A stretch of 64,000 nt of DNA from Polytrichum commune. Taxonomy: Eukaryota; Streptophyta; Polytrichopsida; Polytrichales; Polytrichaceae. Made by a program: the position numbers and the translations under genes. Within the stretch, counting starts at the first letter, position 1. Every line of letters begins with the position of its first letter. Below are positions 32,857-44,937 of the stretch, piece by piece. The notes under the pieces were generated by a model. It worked only from the letters and a program-made list of their open reading frames with translations, had not been told where the DNA came from and did not search any database. The stretch covers positions 49,969,169 to 50,033,168 of the forward strand of contig OX485806.1 in the NCBI GenBank assembly GCA_950295325.1, read 5' to 3'.

Positions 32857-33376
32857 GAGGACATAGACATTATTCTTGCAACATGCAAGTTTTCGGCTCC
32901 AAGAGCGCCCTGTATTGTCTCCTCATCGATTGTTCTCTATGTCAAAAGTATTTGAAAGTGTGTTTAATGATGAATGACATGTAGAAGATGCAAATGTACA
33001 TCTGATGGTCCGAAACAATCAAACTGTATGGCGAATTGGAAATGCACAAACTCCCAAACAAAAAAATAAATGGGAGAGTGTCGGCAACATTAAAGGAGAA
33101 ATACTTGGAGTGACATTGTTGTTTTTCCGGCACTTAGTGCAATTGTATCACTAGAAACAAAGGCCAAGCCAAACCGTAACGTTTATCAAATTACGGTTGG
33201 TATGTACCCCTCATGCACATGACCGGATTTTACAAAGATGGTTATTTCAGCTATCGAAAGTCAACAACAATACGTAAATTGCAAGCATTTATCCTACATA
33301 TTTCGGTATTTTTGCAAAATGGACATCCATGAAGACACATTCATTCATGCACCGACTTATAGTTTCTTTTAGTTAA
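32857..33376 (+). pseudogene. MULE-like element, C-terminal SWIM zinc finger
   Basis: Directly after LTR-A, reading resumes with ATCKFSAPRAPC, and near 33200-33360 gives VGMYPSCT, a stop in place of the second Cys (TGA for TGC or TGT), PDFTKM, NCKHLSYIFRYFCKMD and FIHAPTYSF. This is the CxCx(n)CxH SWIM finger plus tail seen in the minus-strand relative (CTCSDFTKM, SKHLYYVFRFLCNID). MULE transposases commonly end in this domain. Confidence 0.6.
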
Positions 33377-36300
33377 AACAAGGATCATTACAGTTCCAAA
33401 GTAGCCATTGCAATATTGTTTTATGCATTCCTCCATATTATATGAAACTGCATTTGGTACGATTATAATTATTTAAATTGTGTGGATTGAAAAATATTTA
33501 TGTTTTTTATAAATATGAGAGGACATCTTAGTGTTAAATGTTCTAAGACATGAAGTTATGAATGGCTAAGCCCAAGAACGCTAAATGAAATTTAAAGAGT
33601 GGATTTATGAATGTGAATGTATTTTTCAAAAGTTTAGATGATGTTTACCACAAATCTTAAAACAACAAAGGAAGGAGAACCATTGGAAATAGAAAAGAAA
33701 GCTCGGACATCAATCGGCCGGAGCGGGTAACATACCAACTTAACCATACAACGGGTTGGTTACCAATTAGTAAAAATAATAAATTACATAAAGTTGATTG
33801 GCCGCAATTGGTAAGCCAATTTAGACTAATAAACTATGTAAAAGGCAAATAAACATTAGTGAGATTATTTGATTAACTAGTAAGCCACACAACAAACCAT
33901 TTCGGAATAGGGAACCCTATAATGATTAATACTCATTTAGGCCACATAGGTGAGGCAACCGGAGGTGGAAATAAGCAAGGGCCAAGAAATGACTTATTGG
34001 GTTATCTTTGGAAATCCCTCAAAACCTAAATAGTGATAGGTAGATTTTAGAACATAATCTACTACATCTTGAATGTAAAAGAATATGAGGAATTTTGGAA
34101 GAGTTATCTTCATCTTCTTAGAAAAATAACAAGATAAAGTAATATAGGAGGGGGACACATGTTAGGCACCTCCTCTCATTATATATCAAGTTGGGATTGA
34201 GTTAGAGTACCGTGCCCTATTCACAATGATAGGCTACACGAGAGCTAAATCCTTTGTATCTTTACCATTTTGGAATACAAGAGCTTCAAGCTCACACCTT
34301 CATCTTAGTTATTCAAGGTAGATACAAAGTAAAATTGTTAGCTTAGACATAGTCAAGTTGAGAGGTTGTGAACAAAACTTGAGATGTTCTATAGCAACTC
34401 ACATGAGGTGAGATAAATTTATGGATGAGAGAGTTGAGTATGATTGATAGAATATAAATATTAGGAGGCAATTGTGTAAATGTGGAGAGATTATAAAACC
34501 TCACATAAGGTGAGATAGTTGTGAGAGACGTTATTAAGAATTCACATAAAGGAGAATAGATGTTTTATAGACTTATGAGATTGATGAGAAGATTATGAGT
34601 AATCTCCAATAATAGTGGAAGGTGAGAGAAAAAGTATATAAAAACAAACAAAGGCAAGCGGCGATAAAGAGTAAATATATCTACTAAGATGTTTTCTTTA
34701 ATTCAATCATAAGTGATTCGTGTGTATCAAATTTTGATTAATTATCAGTTGATTACATTAACTTACAACAAATAAGACTCAAAAAATAATTCATTAAAGA
34801 ATCAAACATAATAAAGAAAACTATGAATGTATTACGATGGTTCTTATCAAATATTGATATGCTCACACAGTTAATCATTATAAATGTTGATTGGTTTTAA
34901 TATTATTGTGCTAAAATTTGAATGTGACCAATTATAACGGATTGGTCTAAAATTAGATTGTGATTAATTATAACTGAAACTAATATATATTATGCGTATG
35001 CTAAAAATAGACCATAACACAAATGATTATGAATCTAAATATTAATTATGAAAGCAACTATCTTATAAAAGGATTGGAAAATGAAAGAACATAATTCAAG
35101 CGAGAGAATCATTCAAAGATGCCTTGTCAATAGTCGGTAACGAAATGGGAAGTTGGTATGGGCATCAATACTCGGGTAGAGAGAAAATCTCCTCTACATG
35201 GTAAAAAAATGTCTAACAACAATTGATTATCATTAAATTGCTCTTTACTTTTGTTTCAACAGAAAAAACGTTCTGACAACGAAGACTAACAACTATCGGA
35301 CTAGGAGGAAGAAATGAGAAAGAAAATAAAATTTGGAACAAAAAATTAACTTGGATACTTGGCTACTTGATAGTTTGAAAGAAAAGATAATTTGGCTACA
35401 TGGGTTACATGGCTACTTGACAAGTTGGAGGAAAATACGACTTCTTTACTTGATTACTTAATTACTTGGTGATTTCGAGGAAAAATTAACTTGTTTATTT
35501 GGCTACGTGACGATTTGGCAATTTGGAGGAAAATTTAATTTGGATACTTGTTTACATAGAAATTTGGAGGAGAAGATAACTTGGATACTTGGCTACTTAG
35601 CAATTTGGAAGAAGAGTTGAACTTGTTACTTGGACACTCGGATACTTAAATTACTTAATTCCTTGAAGAAAAAATAACTAGCTATTTGAGGAGAAAAGAA
35701 GACAACTACGGCACATGAAGATGTTGCAGCGCAACACTTAGAAGTAATACTTGAGCTTAAAAAGACAATGGCTACACATGAAGAAGTTCACCACAAAAAG
35801 AAAGTTACAAACAAGCAAGTTGAAATAATAGAAACAACAATTGGTCGTATGAAACTACTTGAAGGGAAATCACTAAAAAAAAATTCCTTACAACAAAAGA
35901 GGACTTTTAAGTTACCTAAAGGTCTATCACGTTGAATACAATATAGAGGAGCTTTTAAAAAGAGGAATGAAGGCCTCTTCCAATCAACAAATAAGACAAC
36001 CGAAAACTAGTAATAACAACCGACGAGGAAAGTAGGTAGATTAGTCATCGTAATCCGGACGACGCTCCAAGCCACTATGATATGATCAACCTTAGGAACA
36101 AATGGAAGTAGTTGAGCTCTACAAATGACTATTTCTTTATATCTCATTTTTTTCTAGTATAATCCAAATTTCCATTTTTAATTCATTTTTTTCCACTCGT
36201 TCTATTGTTTTTTTGGTTGGATTTTTTTAACTGTCTTCAAATTTTACATGAAAAACCTTTAATTGTTTTATTCATTTTTCTAGTTTTTATTTTACTTTTG

Positions 36301-36743
36301 TGTTTTAGTAATGTTTAAAAAAAATTTGAGACCATTGATTTACTATTTATTTTCCTTTGGAGGATAATTTTTTTTATCATTGATATATATTTCTTCGAAT
36401 CAGTGGTCAGTCCCCTTAGTTACAGTTTATTAGCTAATGATATTGCACGAGGGAAGCTAAGATATGAGCGATGAGCAGTGAGCAGTAACATGTGAGTGAT
36501 GATACCATATTTGGTAATTATGCACGATTTTAAGGTCCATACATTAAATTTGGTAATATTTTTATTGCAATTTTTAATTGTAAAATATTAATATTTTGAA
36601 TGAGCAACAATGAAAGAGGCCTATTACCATGGATATTTTTAAAAACTATCAATCAATTGTTGATTCTTATCATAACATTCCATACCAATACATGTCACTT
36701 ATTGATATTTTCAAGCATGCAGTTGAACGTAACACTTGGAATA
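33377..36743. other. No gene seen; low-order repeats
   Basis: AT-rich. It holds the relative of the 11400-11800 repeat at 33720-34100, and a long TACTTGG / GAGGAAAA repeat tract at about 35340-35690 related to 16020-16200. Nothing else identifiable. Confidence 0.45.
35340..35690 (+). repeat. TACTTGGCTACTTGG degenerate repeat tract
   Basis: About six imperfect units of 45-65 bp combine TTGGATACTTGGCTACTT, a CAATTTGGAGGAAAA-like spacer and TAACTTG. Unit lengths vary, so it looks like an old minisatellite. Confidence 0.5.
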
Positions 36744-37013
36744 TTATTCACACTCTACAACACTAGTAAGTTCAAGTAGTCGTATGACCTCGTTGTAGGC
36801 ATACGTTGGAGCGTGTATAAACTCATCATTGTCGTAATCTATGTTGCACAAAAATCTAAACACATAATAAAGATGTTTGGAGTGCACCCATTTCCTATTT
36901 TTTCCCAAAGCTTGAGATGACATTTTTGTGAAGTCCGAGCATGTGCAATGCGAGATGTCGCCAATTATGATACGGTTTGAGATATTTTCTTTGGAGACAA
37001 TGTTGATTATCAC
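36744..37013 (-). pseudogene. Second MULE-like copy: SWIM finger part
   Basis: The 89-codon minus-strand frame reads ISHCTCSDFTKMSSQALGKNR, WVHSKHLYYVFRFLCNID, FIHAPTYAYNEVIRLLEL. CxC and a later H (the Cys of CxH reads Ser, HSKH) mark a SWIM finger. It ends shortly after, close to the usual C-terminus. Confidence 0.6.
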
Positions 37014-37014
37014 T

Positions 37015-38190
37015 TCAAATTTTGGATATGGAATGGCAGTCCCTTATTGTTGATTTTTCAGGGGCCACATTTCCCACATAAAGTAGAATAGGAGTTGATC
37101 CTGTCCATTTGTTGTTGTTGCAAACCCCTTCATTGCAATACATATAATCACAATAATCATTTGGGCATTGGGGATGACCAACACAAGAAGAACGTCTGAA
37201 TGAGAATCCAAAATCGTTTTGGATATTAATGGTTTTTGTTATGCACCAAAGGTGTCTGTCACACATCTTGTCCATGCCATCCATAGAACAACCATACGCC
37301 CTTGGAACTTCCATTGCCAAAAAAGACAACACAAAAAAAGTCACCATCAAAAGATGGTGGTAAGTACTTGACATCACAAACATCAATGTTGTCAAAGTCA
37401 ATAGTTGTAAGATCAGATTTAGATATTTTCTTAGACTTTGTTAGTTTCAATGCCTCGATAATATTCAACTTGAAGATGATACACAAGGGTGCAAAAGTGG
37501 ACGTTGAGATGGAGTTCCATGGTGAGCCAACCTTATATAAAGTGGAGTGGAAGGGATTTTATCAACATCCACTGAGACTTTGGAAGGAGTTGGAGTTGTA
37601 TTTCTAATAGGAAAAGGTAACGTGTTAGAAATAAAAAATGTCGGACAAACTTTCACATTAGAATCAGACAACACAAAAACTCCATCTTCAATAGGTTCTA
37701 ATTTAACAATGACGACTCTTAGGATTTGGACGGATTCATTCGTTAAAATGAAAATAGAAGTTTGCAAATGGGAATCAAAAAGTCCTATAACCCTAAATGT
37801 TCCCAGACCCAAAATCCATACATGACCATCCTCACTCCGGTTTTTTTGCATCAATATTGTTTCTAATATATCACTATCCACAATGTACATCTTTTGCTCC
37901 ACGTACATGGTTCATATGTAGAGATTGAACCTCAAACCAAGTAAATCCTTTGAGACACTCATATGACCATCATCCTCAAGAGGCAATGTAAAAGGCACAA
38001 ATGATCCACGAGCACGGATGGTAGCCATGATTAAAGAAGGAATGAGGTGCACATCATAATGTGGACCAATGCACTTATTTGTACTGAGTATCATATAGTG
38101 AAATGCACATTTAATTGGAAACTCTAGCCACCTCCTCTGACACATGGCGCATGGGTAGGTTAAAATGAAAGTTCTTATAGTCATAATATA
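37015..38190 (-). pseudogene. Second MULE-like copy: N-terminal and zinc-binding parts
   Basis: On the minus strand: MATIRARGSFVPFTLPLEDDG near 38030, VWILGLGTFRVIGLFDSHLQ, SDLTTIDFDNIDVCDVKYLPP, MDKMCDRHLWCITK, CVGHPQCPNDYCDY and TGSTPILLYVGNVAPEKST. These match the order of the copy at 27879-29035. After STIRDCH the sequence jumps to the SWIM block, so about 500 codons containing the catalytic core are absent: an internal deletion derivative. Confidence 0.55.
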
Positions 38191-39640
38191 TTTTAAAGGG
38201 GAAGGACATAAAAATTGGCGGGCTGTAAATCACCAAAACCCTAAATTCATAAGACACAAATTCAAATAAATGGAATACAATAAATCGTGTGGTTCATTAT
38301 GGCAAATGATGATATTTAACAAGAATGTCCAAAGTACCACAAAGTGAGAGCACACCATGTGAGCGAACAACATCCAAAAAAAAAGATTAAAATCTTCTTT
38401 TTTGCTCAGTATCAATAAACATCTAAGAAAATTGAGGATGTGTAAGCGTCTATGACGAAAAGGGGAAGGCAATGTCGTAGATACAACAAGGACTTTACCA
38501 TTTGAAAGAGGGTTAACATTGTGCACCAAACAAGTGGACCGGGTGGAACTCCATATTTTTGCAAACATGAACATCGACTCAGATTCCAACTCCAACAATA
38601 AGACACATGTACACAACTTGTTATTTTGTTTGTACTTGGTCTCTAGAAGACGGATCAGTCATTGGTCATCAGTACTTTGCTTGTAATCATAGTATATAGC
38701 TAGAAGTTCTAGTTGAATGTTTTTTGGTCAATGAAGAGTCATATAGGACCTTCAAAGTTGGAAAATATTATATCTTTAATTTATCTTATCCCCTAGCTAA
38801 ACCCTAACTAGGAGCGAGTTCGGAGGACGAATGTTAAAGGTCAGAAGTTGGAAAGAGGATTGTGAACCTCTATGGGCTGTAACATCAAGTTGCAAGCTAC
38901 AAGCCAGCAACCACGAGCCAATAGATGCAAACTGAGAACTTCAAGCCCTGGACATTGGGTGGAGGGACAACAACAGAAGGTAGGCGTGATGGCGCGAGGA
39001 AGGGGACGTGGGAAGGGAGGCAAGCAAGTGGGGAGAACCAAGGAGCGAAGAGTAAAGGCAACAAGCGAAGAGCTTGAAGAACCCCGAATCGCAAACTCAA
39101 TCCGAGGAGGAGAGGTTCGATGAGAGAAGAGTTGAGAGTGAAGAACTTGGAGTGACCAACCCAATGTCTCCACCAAATATAGTGACCAAGGTATGTTTAT
39201 GTTTGTGTGTGTTTGTGTATGTGTGATAGAAAGATTATGTGCGTATGTGTGTATCCGTGTGCGCATGTGTGATTGAAGTTAGATTCAACATTGAACCTCA
39301 CACACACTCACATCCATACAACCTTGAACATGTGTATGCATATTTTGGAAGTCTCAAATGTAGGTGTATATGAATTTCAATGTTCATTTTTGAGATTTTG
39401 GAATTCAACTTTGATGATTGCTTTCAACTTGGGCTACCAATATTTTTCATTTCTCGAAATGTGTGTGTAAAAAAGTTTGTGGGATTGTGGAATTTTTTTT
39501 TGGGGGGGGGGGGGGACAGAAATCTTATTTCAAAGTGACCTCTTGGATACCCTCTACAAGTTTCCATATTCAACAACACATGTGCCCTCAAATTTCTATT
39601 GTCAAGTGTATGTCACAAAATATCGGATATTTTTGAAATT
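38191..39640. other. No gene seen
   Basis: Frames near 38230-38616 may include upstream decayed parts of the MULE-like copy, but I found no match with the plus copy. A GT/CA-rich patch lies at 39195-39310. A run of eight T followed by 14 G is at 39492-39515. Confidence 0.4.
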
Positions 39641-41220
39641 TTCTCAAAATTTGCTTGAATTCTTTGTAAACATTTATAAGAAGGGAATGGATGTTTAATT
39701 TCAAAGTGGCATCTCAGATCCGAAATGCCACTTTATGAAAAGACAACAATGTATTCCTAAGACAAATAAACAATAAACTATTCAAAAAAGAATTCAAAAG
39801 AATTCACAAATTTGTCTTTGCACATGAATGGTGAGCTCAATAGCTTTAGATTTTGTGTTTTTTTTTTTGAATTTTTCTTGGAATAGTTTGTAAAAATCTT
39901 TAGGCAAGGGTGATAGTTAATTTTTTAAAGAGTGGCATCTCGGATACGACATACTACTTTTTTAAAAATAAATGATTCCCCCCTCCCAGAAAGTTTCACA
40001 GTTGATTCCCAAAAAATCCAAAATTTTCCAAAAAATGTAAACATTAAAAAAATCTTCACACAAGAGCTCAATAATCTTAATTTTTTTGATTTTTTGATTT
40101 TTTTGATTTAAAAAAAATTTATAAAACATTCTAGCAAGTAGATGGTTTTAAAAAAAGGTGGCAGCGCAGATCCGAGATGTCACTTTCAAAAGAACAAATG
40201 ATCCCCCTTTCCCAAAAAGTCTCATAGATGGGTAAAAAAAAATCACAAATTTGTCTTCACTTAAGAGGTCAATAATTTTGGATTTTTTGTAATTGTTTTT
40301 GTAAAGTAGATGGTTTTTTTAAAGAAAAAAATGGCAACTTGGATCCAAGATGACATTTTTGATAAAAAAAATTGATCCTCGCTTTCCTAGACAATTTTAT
40401 AATTGTGTCCAAAAATTTCACAATTTTATCCTCACACATGAGCTCAATAATTTTGGATTTATTCAATTTCTTTTGAATTTTTTGTAAATTTTTTTAGCAA
40501 ACAGAAAGTTTCTTTTAAAAAAAACTAACATGTTGGATCTGAGATGCTATTTAAAAAAAAATCAATGATCTCACTTGTCCGGGAAGTTTTATAGATGATT
40601 CAAAAAAATTCAAGAAATTCAAAGATTTGTCTTCACATAAGAGTCCAATAGTTTTGGAATTTGTATGTTTTTGATTTTTTGGGATTTTTGGGATTTTTTT
40701 GAATTGTTTGTAAAACTTTTTGGAAGGTAGATGGTTTTTTTTAAATGGCATCTTAGATCCGAGATGCCACTATTGAACAAAAAACTGATCCCTTTTTATC
40801 TCAGAAAGTTCCATAACTGGTTTATAAAAATTCCAAAAAAATAAAAACCTAACAAATATGTCTTTACACGCGAGGTCAATGATTTTGAATTTTCTGATTT
40901 TATCATGTTTTTTATATTTTTGAATTTGTTTTAAATTGTTTTCATAATTTTTTGTGGGGTTGATCATTTGTTTTTATGAAAGTGAAATCTCGGATCTAAA
41001 ATGCCACTTATTTAAAATAAAACAATCACCCCCTCACAACGTTTCATAAAATATTTAAAGGAAATAAAAGAAAGTTCAAAAAATTACAAATATATATTTA
41101 CATATAAGTTCAATAGTTTTAAAAATTTTAAAAATTTTAAGGTGTTTTTGTATTTTTTTTAATTGAGTTATTTGTGAAACTTTTTGGATGGGGGGATTGA
41201 TATATTTTGATGATACTTTG
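39640..41220 (+). repeat. Degenerate tandem array, each unit with a long palindrome
   Basis: At least seven units of about 170-236 bp. Each has a dyad starting near 39704, 39930, 40157, 40330, 40525, 40744 or 40980. The consensus of the dyad is a perfect 28-bp palindrome whose central 20 bases are GCATCTCGGATCCGAGATGC. Between dyads come AAATGATCCC, AAAGTTTCA, CACAAATTTGTCTTCAC, GAGCTCAATAATTTTGGATTTTT and GTAGATGGTTTTTTT-like words in fixed order. A weaker unit may start near 39531. Not coding. Confidence 0.75.
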
Positions 41221-41264
41221 AGACAAAAACTTGACCCTCATTCTCTCATCCTCTAGCTTGTATT

Positions 41265-41456
41265 TATTGAGAAATGAAAGAAGAAAATAAAGAGATCAGC
41301 CTAGGAAGGAAGAACACAATACATAAGGATTGCATACAATGGAGAGAGTAATTAGCTAATCCCTTTATGCCTTCATTTATATGGTTAGGTTAGGCCCATC
41401 ATTGGCAACCCATATGGAACAATGTCACCATTGTAACCTAACATTATTTTCTAATA
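41265..41456 (-). mobile_element. 3' LTR of the old copia element
   Basis: It has exactly the same length (192 bp) as the LTRs of the young element and is recognisably the same family, in reverse orientation: TATTGAGAAATG at the low end and TCTAATA at the high end, with ATACATAAGGATTGCATACAATGG inside in shortened likeness. The polypurine end of the internal region (CCTTGCAAAATGGGGA on the minus strand) touches it. The partner 5' LTR is gone. Confidence 0.8.
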
Positions 41457-44400
41457 TCCCCATTTTGCAAGGTGGCATTGTACTCCAAGCCCATTATTTC
41501 ACTTAACACCTCATATCCATCTTTTGCTAAAGCTTTTGTTAGAATGTCTGCTATCATATATTGCATTGGACAATACTCTAACTTTACAATTTCATTTTCA
41601 ATATTTTCTCTAATGAAATGGTGTTGCACATCTATATGTTTCAACCTATCATGGTTGGTTGGGTTCTTAGGTAATGCCATGGAACCTTGGTTGTTGCACA
41701 TGATGGTCGTGGCCTCTTCTTATACACAACCTACATCCTTCATTAATTGCCTAAGTCAAATGGTTTCCCTCGTACATCAGTTCATAGCCATGTACTCCGC
41801 CTCCATTGTTGATTGTGCAACGGTTTGTTGCCGTTTGCTATTCCACGACATAGCCCTATCCCAACAAAGAAAACATATCCGGAGGTAGACCTACGGTTTT
41901 TCACATCGCCGGCCCAAATCCGCATTCGAATACCCTTTGACGTTGATATGTTTGCCTCCAATGCGCAACTTCATATCTAAGGTGCCCTTCAAGTAGCGCA
42001 TGATTCGTTTGACCGCCATCCAATGTATCGGACCTGGTTTCGAGGACCCATATATCGGCTTACCACACTTACCGCAAACGCAAGGCCCGGTTTTGTGGCC
42101 ATTATTGCGTACATCAACGATCTCACCGCTTCTTGGTATGGAATGTCCTTCATTTCATGCAAATGCTCTTCATATTCCTTATCCGAAAGCTTCGGCAACG
42201 AAGTCTTCGCATCGAGCGGGGTTCCGATAGACTTACAATCCGCTATGCCGAACCGCTCCAAAACGCTTTGGATGTAGCTTCATTGATGCATGGTAATGGT
42301 GCGCAATATCCTATCCCTCTCGAAATGAATGTCGAGAAAGAAATGCAACTTGCGGAGGTCGCTCATCTCGAATTCGCGCTCGAGGCTAGCCTTCAACTCA
42401 TTGATCATTTCCACGTTGTTTGTCATAATGATGAGGTCGTTTACATATGTCACGCACCTCTCCATAAGGAGTGCTTAAAACAACATGGGCACAATGGGGA
42501 CCCGGGATTTGTGGCGCCATTGGTGAGAGGGCCCAAGTGATCCTAGTGTGGGTGAGGGCCCCGGGCGTTGGGAACGCCTCCCACCCATGGAGACTAAGAG
42601 GCACGAGGGTAAGGCCATAAGCTATGCGTAGCTTGTGGCGTGTAGATTCCATAATGCTCAAGGACACCTCAATCGGAGGTGTGAGCTGGGAGTTATGGCA
42701 TTTTGAGTGGGACACTGTCCCGGGACAGCGCCCTCCTACAGCAGTGGCCTGGGAGTGGCTTCCGGGACTGCAAAGGTTTAAACAAGCATAACGTCCTCAA
42801 TACTTGCCCAAATGGGGAAAACAAGGAATCCATCGGTATCACGTGAAGCGTAGATGAAGATGGAGTGGTCGATTGTTAGAATCAAAGATCACATAAGGAA
42901 GTTATGATGGTCTGAAGCTGTTGGGGGCTTCTAGGCCCAACAGCTAAGGGAAAATGTCTACTTGGCCCCAACTCTTGGTAGAGAGACAAAAGGTCTCTTG
43001 ATGGTGGGGTAGGGGCCCCGCCTAGAATACTAGAGGCTTATATGGGTGAGGTGGTGTGGCCTCACCCACCCAAGGCCGAATGGCACAGCCTCCATGGGTT
43101 TTGGCCCATTGTGAGGCTATAGGTGCCTAGTTTGGTTCGGGTTGTTGTAGTGTTGCTCCGGCAATGCGATGATCAACATAAGATTGGACTTCCATGGATG
43201 GAAGTCCACATCTAAGGATTGGTTACCGATTAAGGGGTGAGTCCCGAAAGCAAAGTAGGAGAATTGGTTCCCCTCTTATGAATTACAAGGTTTGGGGTAG
43301 GAGGAGCTAACCATTAGCATGGCGGAATGCGAAGGGTTAGCGCTCGTAACCTTTGTTAGAATTGAAAATTATCAAGAGTGTTAAGGGAGCTAGCAAGGGT
43401 TGCGACAACATATATGATTACAATCACAATGGAATAGTGAGTTTGCAAAATGTACAACGAGTGATCCGCACAACTCCTCGTAAAGCCTTTGTTCACAAAG
43501 AATACGTGAATGTATTTGTACCATGCTCGTCCGGATTGCTTCAATCCGTAGAGCGATTTCTTCAACTTGCATACGAGATGCTCTTGGTCTTTTTGCACGA
43601 ACCCCTCCAGTTGCTCCATGTAGATTTCCACGTCCAATTTGTCGTTAAAAAATGTGGTCTGCATGTCCATTTGATGTATCTCCAAGCCCATGGTTGCCGC
43701 CAATGTGAGTATGATTCTAATGGTGTTGAATTTGGCCACCAATGCAAAGGTTTTGCTAAAATCTAAGCCTTCCACTTGCAAGCATTCCTTGGCTACCAAC
43801 CTTGCTTTGAAATGAACCACCACGCCTTTCGCATCCTTCTTCGTGCGAAATACCAATTTGCACCTTACAACCTTGTGGCCTTTCGACAACGAAGTTAACT
43901 TCCACGTGGCGTTGGCTATGAGAGATTTGTACTCATCTTGCATAGCCAACTCCCACTCGTTTGCATCACTCGATTCAATTGTCTCTCTCAAGTTTCTAGA
44001 TTTGCCAATGGTTGTCATGTTTGCATGTTTTTGTCTTGGGGTGGTGGAATGTGGTTCTTCCACCATTCTCCAAGTGGTTTGCACACCCAATCCGGATACC
44101 TAGAATTGCCCATGGTTTGATTGCCATATTGTGGTGTTGAAGATGCTTTGGTTGTGGGTTTCTTATCGTAATCAAGTTTTGTTGCCTCCGCACTACGAGT
44201 GGATTTTGTGGCCGGAACGTTGGTCTCCGCATCCTCCTCCTTGATGTCAGGCTCCTCGTCCATCTCCAAAGGATCGTTGCCGTTTGCCTCCAATTCGTTT
44301 ATGTCCAATTTGGTGGGTATGTCCACCTTCATTGCGGGCGCTTCGTCAATGCTTCCACTTGGACAATCCTCCAAATGCGTTTTGTCCTCCAAAAACACCA

Positions 44401-44937
44401 CGTCCGGACTCTTGATGATTTTCCTCGTCTCCAAGCAAATGAGTTGATACGCTTTCGTGTTTTCGCAATATCTGAGAAACAAACACTTGACGCCTTTGGC
44501 GTCCAACTTAATTTGAATTTGATCCGGCACCTTTGCATAAGCCACGCAACCAAAGACGCGCATGTGGGAGATGTGTGGCATCCTCCCGCTCCACACTTCC
44601 TCGGGCGTCTTTCCTTCTACGGCCTTGGTGGGACACAAATTACGCACGTACACCGCATTGCATACCACCTCCGCCCAAAATTTGTGGCTAAGGCGTTGGG
44701 CATGGATCATGGACAACGCCATCTCTACGATGGTGCGATTGGCTTGTTCAACCACCCCGTTTTGTTGCGGCGTGTAAGGTGAGGAATTTTGACGTGCAAT
44801 GCCTTGTTTGCTAAAAAAAGTGTCAAATGCATTTGAAACGTATTCCCCATTATTATTTGTTCCAAGAACCTTCACTACGTGCTATGATTGCCTCTCCAAC
44901 AAGATTTTCCATTCTTTGAACCTTGCCGACACCTCAC
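41457..44937 (-). pseudogene. Old copia element: integrase to RNase H part
   Basis: Minus-strand blocks in order: integrase end (GEYVSNAFDTFFSKQGIARQ, SPYTPQQNGVVEQANR, open 44875-44015), spacer and RT start (44090-43356: KARLVAKECLQVEGLDFSKTFA, MDMQTTFFNDKLDVEIYME, LYGLKQSGRAWY), RT end (42465-42280: TYVNDLIIM, FEMSDLRKLHFFLDIHFERDR) and RNase H (42261-41470, ending HIDVQHHFIRE and MIADILTKALAKD). Catalytic sites are damaged: the integrase SDNGGE reads TNNNGE and the RT YVDD box reads YVND. It is interrupted by LTR-E at 42448-43407. Closest relative in the window is the young element. Confidence 0.85.
42448..43407 (+). mobile_element. Solo LTR (LTR-E) in the old copia, target duplication ACATA
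   Basis: A 960-bp GC-richer segment starts TGTCACGCACC and ends GGTTGCGACA, flanked by ACATA at 42443-42447 and 43408-43412. Removal with one duplication copy restores the copia sequence between VIIYV and DDLII. It contains the 14-bp palindrome CTGTCCCGGGACAG near 42713. No coding frame; the shape is that of a solo gypsy LTR. Strand is chosen from the TGTCAC-type start and is uncertain. Confidence 0.8.

Noticed and set aside
38841-39266. Minus-strand frame of 141 codons rich in Leu, Ser and Pro
   Set aside because: Low-complexity start from the GT/CA repeat, no motif and no second copy in the window.
39640-41220. CRISPR-like array
   Set aside because: The palindromic units are 170-236 bp apart with related, degenerate spacers in plant nuclear DNA; no cas genes. 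It is a satellite-like tandem repeat.
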